From an uncultured Clostridia bacterium (GTDB lineage: Bacteria > Bacillota > Clostridia > Lachnospirales > Anaerotignaceae), in the NCBI GenBank assembly GCA_902477755.1, contig CABSIK010000017.1:1-42705 (forward strand): a DNA stretch of 42,705 nt, given 5' to 3'. The notes under the pieces were generated by a model, which saw only the letters and a list, made by a program, of their open reading frames with translations, searched no databases and was not told the DNA's origin. Both the position numbers and the translations under genes were made by a program. Below, in pieces: positions 41,432 to 42,705 of this stretch. The first letter of the stretch is position 1, and the number at the start of each line of letters is the position of its first letter.

Positions 41432-42247
41432 TCATATCTCTCCTTTCATATGTAAAATGCGATAAATCTCCAGAATATTCATTTCCGGCGTATAATGCAT
41501 ACTGTTAGGCAGATAAGCGCAGACCTTTTCACCTGAAGCTGTTTCCATATCTAATATAAGTACCACATCAATGACCATGTGCGCGCGGTTATCTTTTTCT
41601 GTCAAAGAAAGCTCTGTGCTTAAGGTAAGGTTATCACCCTTTTGATATGCTTTTGGAAGCGTTATGGGCTGACCATTCTCATCCTTTATTGAAAGCAGAT
41701 TAAAAAAACGATTTGACATCGGCATACTGATTCCTGTTGTTGTCAAATCCTCCGGCACTTCCATTGAATAGAGGGCACTTGCGTCACCAGCTTCCATCTG
41801 CGTCCATGGGAGAATTTTGTTTTCCTCTTTTCCAAGGAAACACACCTCTCCAATATCCACAGGCGTTTCTGTGCCGTCAGACCATTTGACCATCATCTGT
41901 GTCAGGATTACATTACTCAAATCTCCTACGCGCTCTGGAACATTGAAATCTACCCACATTTTATTCCAAGCATAGATACCATGTCCCTGCCATTGCTCCG
42001 TGTTTGTCACTTGGAAAACTTCATCCTCTCCCAATTCCGGACATGTGATTTCCACCGGCTGACGTTTTTCATCGGCATTGGTAATGTAATAAAATCCCAC
42101 ATGGGAAGCTTCTTCTGCTGCAAAAGCATAGGCATGGGTTAAAAAAAGCGGTTCTTTCAAATACGCCAAGCGAAAAACAAAAAAATTCAACACAAATACC
42201 AGCACAATGACCCCTAAGATCATTGCCAGATTTTTTTCTTTATGCAT
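41432..42247 (-). CDS. unrecognised membrane-anchored extracytoplasmic protein
   Basis: The 271-residue protein has one N-terminal anchor (about residues 7-27) followed by about 240 residues that would face outside. The region is mainly beta-strand-like, with YYITNADEKRQPVEITCPELGEDEVF and a stretch with WQGHGIYAWNK. No known domain is evident to me. An AAAGGGG site lies about a dozen bases upstream of the ATG. It is paired with the multi-pass protein downstream and may form a complex with it. It reads as a complete gene with no frameshift. Confidence 0.75.
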   Translation of the reverse strand: MHKEKNLAMILGVIVLVFVLNFFVFRLAYLKEPLFLTHAYAFAAEEASHVGFYYITNADEKRQPVEITCPELGEDEVFQVTNTEQWQGHGIYAWNKMWVDFNVPERVGDLSNVILTQMMVKWSDGTETPVDIGEVCFLGKEENKILPWTQMEAGDASALYSMEVPEDLTTTGISMPMSNRFFNLLSIKDENGQPITLPKAYQKGDNLTLSTELSLTEKDNRAHMVIDVVLILDMETASGEKVCAYLPNSMHYTPEMNILEIYRILHMKGEI

Positions 42248-42368
42248 GTGTTTTTTCGCCCCTTTCCCGTCAGTTTATTCCATCTTTTTTTCAGGATAGC
42301 AGAAAATAAATGAAAAAAATACTAATTTTTCAGGATTTTCTCGAATTGTATGTAAAAAAATACATATA

Positions 42369-42398
42369 AATTCCATATACTGGAATTTCATGCATGAA
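42369..42398. repeat. two palindromes upstream of the membrane protein pair
   Basis: AATTCCA-TATAC-TGGAATT (42369-42387) and the perfect 12-bp palindrome TTCATGCATGAA (42387-42398) lie side by side. The second abuts the duplicated terminator. They may be operators or hairpin parts. No promoter with good spacing was found for the 42247 gene; the stretch 42248-42368 is AT-rich. Confidence 0.5.
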
Positions 42399-42468
42399 AA
42401 AAATCCCGAAGACCCATAGGATCTTCGGGATGATGTTCCCAGATAAGTAATTATCTCTTGGAGAACTG
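42397..42468 (-). repeat. second copy of gene 3' end and terminator
   Basis: This segment repeats 42554-42625 at an exact 157-base offset, with few mismatches. It contains the terminator hairpin (42403-42431, ATCCCGAAGACC and complement) and the sequence that codes QFSKR plus stop in the other copy. Here the upstream coding sequence is absent, so it looks like a duplicated remnant. Confidence 0.75.
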
Positions 42469-42550
42469 TCGTAGCGTGTAGAAAATATGCCTGTGGCATA
42501 TTTTTAGCTGCGACCGCAGCAACTTGCTTGCGAGGACCCTCAGTTCTCCA
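42469..42550. repeat. palindromic insert between duplicated terminators
   Basis: It holds the hairpin AAAATATGCC-tgt-GGCATATTTT (about 42482-42504), then GCTGCG-acc-GCAGC. CCTCAGTTCTCCA (42538-42550) is the exact complement of 42616-42628. It therefore forms an inverted repeat with both flanking copies. Confidence 0.6.
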
Positions 42551-42559
42551 CATAAAAAA

Positions 42560-42588
42560 ATCCCGAAGACCCATAGGATCTTCGGGAT
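42560..42588 (-). terminator. terminator of the gene at the right edge
   Basis: ATCCCGAAGA pairs with TCTTCGGGAT across the loop; minus-strand T-run follows. The whole unit is repeated at 42403-42431. Confidence 0.85.
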
Positions 42589-42607
42589 AAGGTTCCCAGA
42601 TAAATGA

Positions 42608-42705
42608 TTATCTCTTGGAGAACTGAGGAGCACGTCTTGCTGCTTTGAGACCGTACTTCAATCGTCTGAGCGATGATTTTCCTTGATATTCCGGGCTTTT
42701 TTGAG
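42608..42705 (-). CDS. C-terminal end of an unidentified protein (partial)
   Basis: The last 32 codons of a gene that starts outside the window run in from the right edge and end RAPQFSKR, then TAA (42608-42610). The tail is basic (many Lys and Arg, e.g. RRLKYGLKAARR). The reading frame, the stop and the terminator right behind it support a real gene end. I do not recognise the product. Confidence 0.65.
   Translation of the reverse strand, partial: QKSPEYQGKSSLRRLKYGLKAARRAPQFSKR

Noticed and set aside
42275..42574. 99-codon open frame through the duplicated terminator
   Set aside because: It reads through hairpins and has no ribosome site; the duplicated sequence explains it.

Overview
The window looks like part of a chromosome from an anaerobic, moderately low-GC member of the Clostridia (Lachnospiraceae or Anaerotignum-like). 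This is inferred from AGGAGG-type ribosome binding sites, frequent TTG and GTG starts, Clostridia-type gene families (VanW/G5 protein, AGCS sodium:alanine symporters, DUF134-Mrp-NifX iron-sulfur operon, molybdenum hydroxylase, heterodimeric ABC exporter) and TTGACA/TATAAT promoters. I cannot name the species. Every protein gene except one glycosyltransferase, and every feature except that gene and a tRNA, is read from the minus strand. No IS element, prophage or CRISPR array was seen.

Layout from left to right. 1-400: a strong minus-strand promoter with an A-rich upstream tract and a boxA-like leader, probably the start of an rRNA operon leaving the window. 0.4-2.9 kb: a sirtuin and a CNNM/CorC-type membrane protein, the latter preceded by an Asp-rich 23-codon leader ORF. 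3.0-5.3 kb: an AIR-synthase-related protein and a PLP aminotransferase. 5.4-7.1 kb: a VanW/G5 wall protein with a large hairpin upstream. 7.1-18.1 kb: a seven-gene minus-strand operon (large membrane protein, ABC ATPase, ABC permease, coiled-coil membrane protein, lipoprotein, two von Willebrand A membrane proteins). It looks like one envelope machine with no MoxR ATPase, and it is the best candidate here for an undescribed system. 18.2-21.6 kb: a UvrD-type helicase and, divergently, a GT4 glycosyltransferase. 21.7 kb: tRNA-Arg(ACG).

21.9-25.2 kb: two nearly identical sodium:alanine symporter genes with different leaders. 25.7-28.4 kb: an amidohydrolase and a membrane-anchored endonuclease/exonuclease/phosphatase protein. 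28.6-30.3 kb: a DUF134 regulator, Mrp ATPase and NifX-like protein behind a promoter with a repeated ACATATGT palindrome. 30.4-31.9 kb: an APC amino-acid permease. 32.1-36.4 kb: a three-subunit molybdenum hydroxylase plus a MocA-like cytidylyltransferase. 36.6-40.8 kb: a MarR regulator and a heterodimeric ABC exporter. 40.9-42.3 kb: two unrecognised membrane proteins. 42.4-42.7 kb: the 3' end of a gene whose terminator region is duplicated around a palindromic insert.

Tightly packed minus-strand operons alternate with AT-rich intergenic stretches that carry clear promoters and terminators. Several terminators share sequence inside their hairpins, which suggests a dispersed repeat family.
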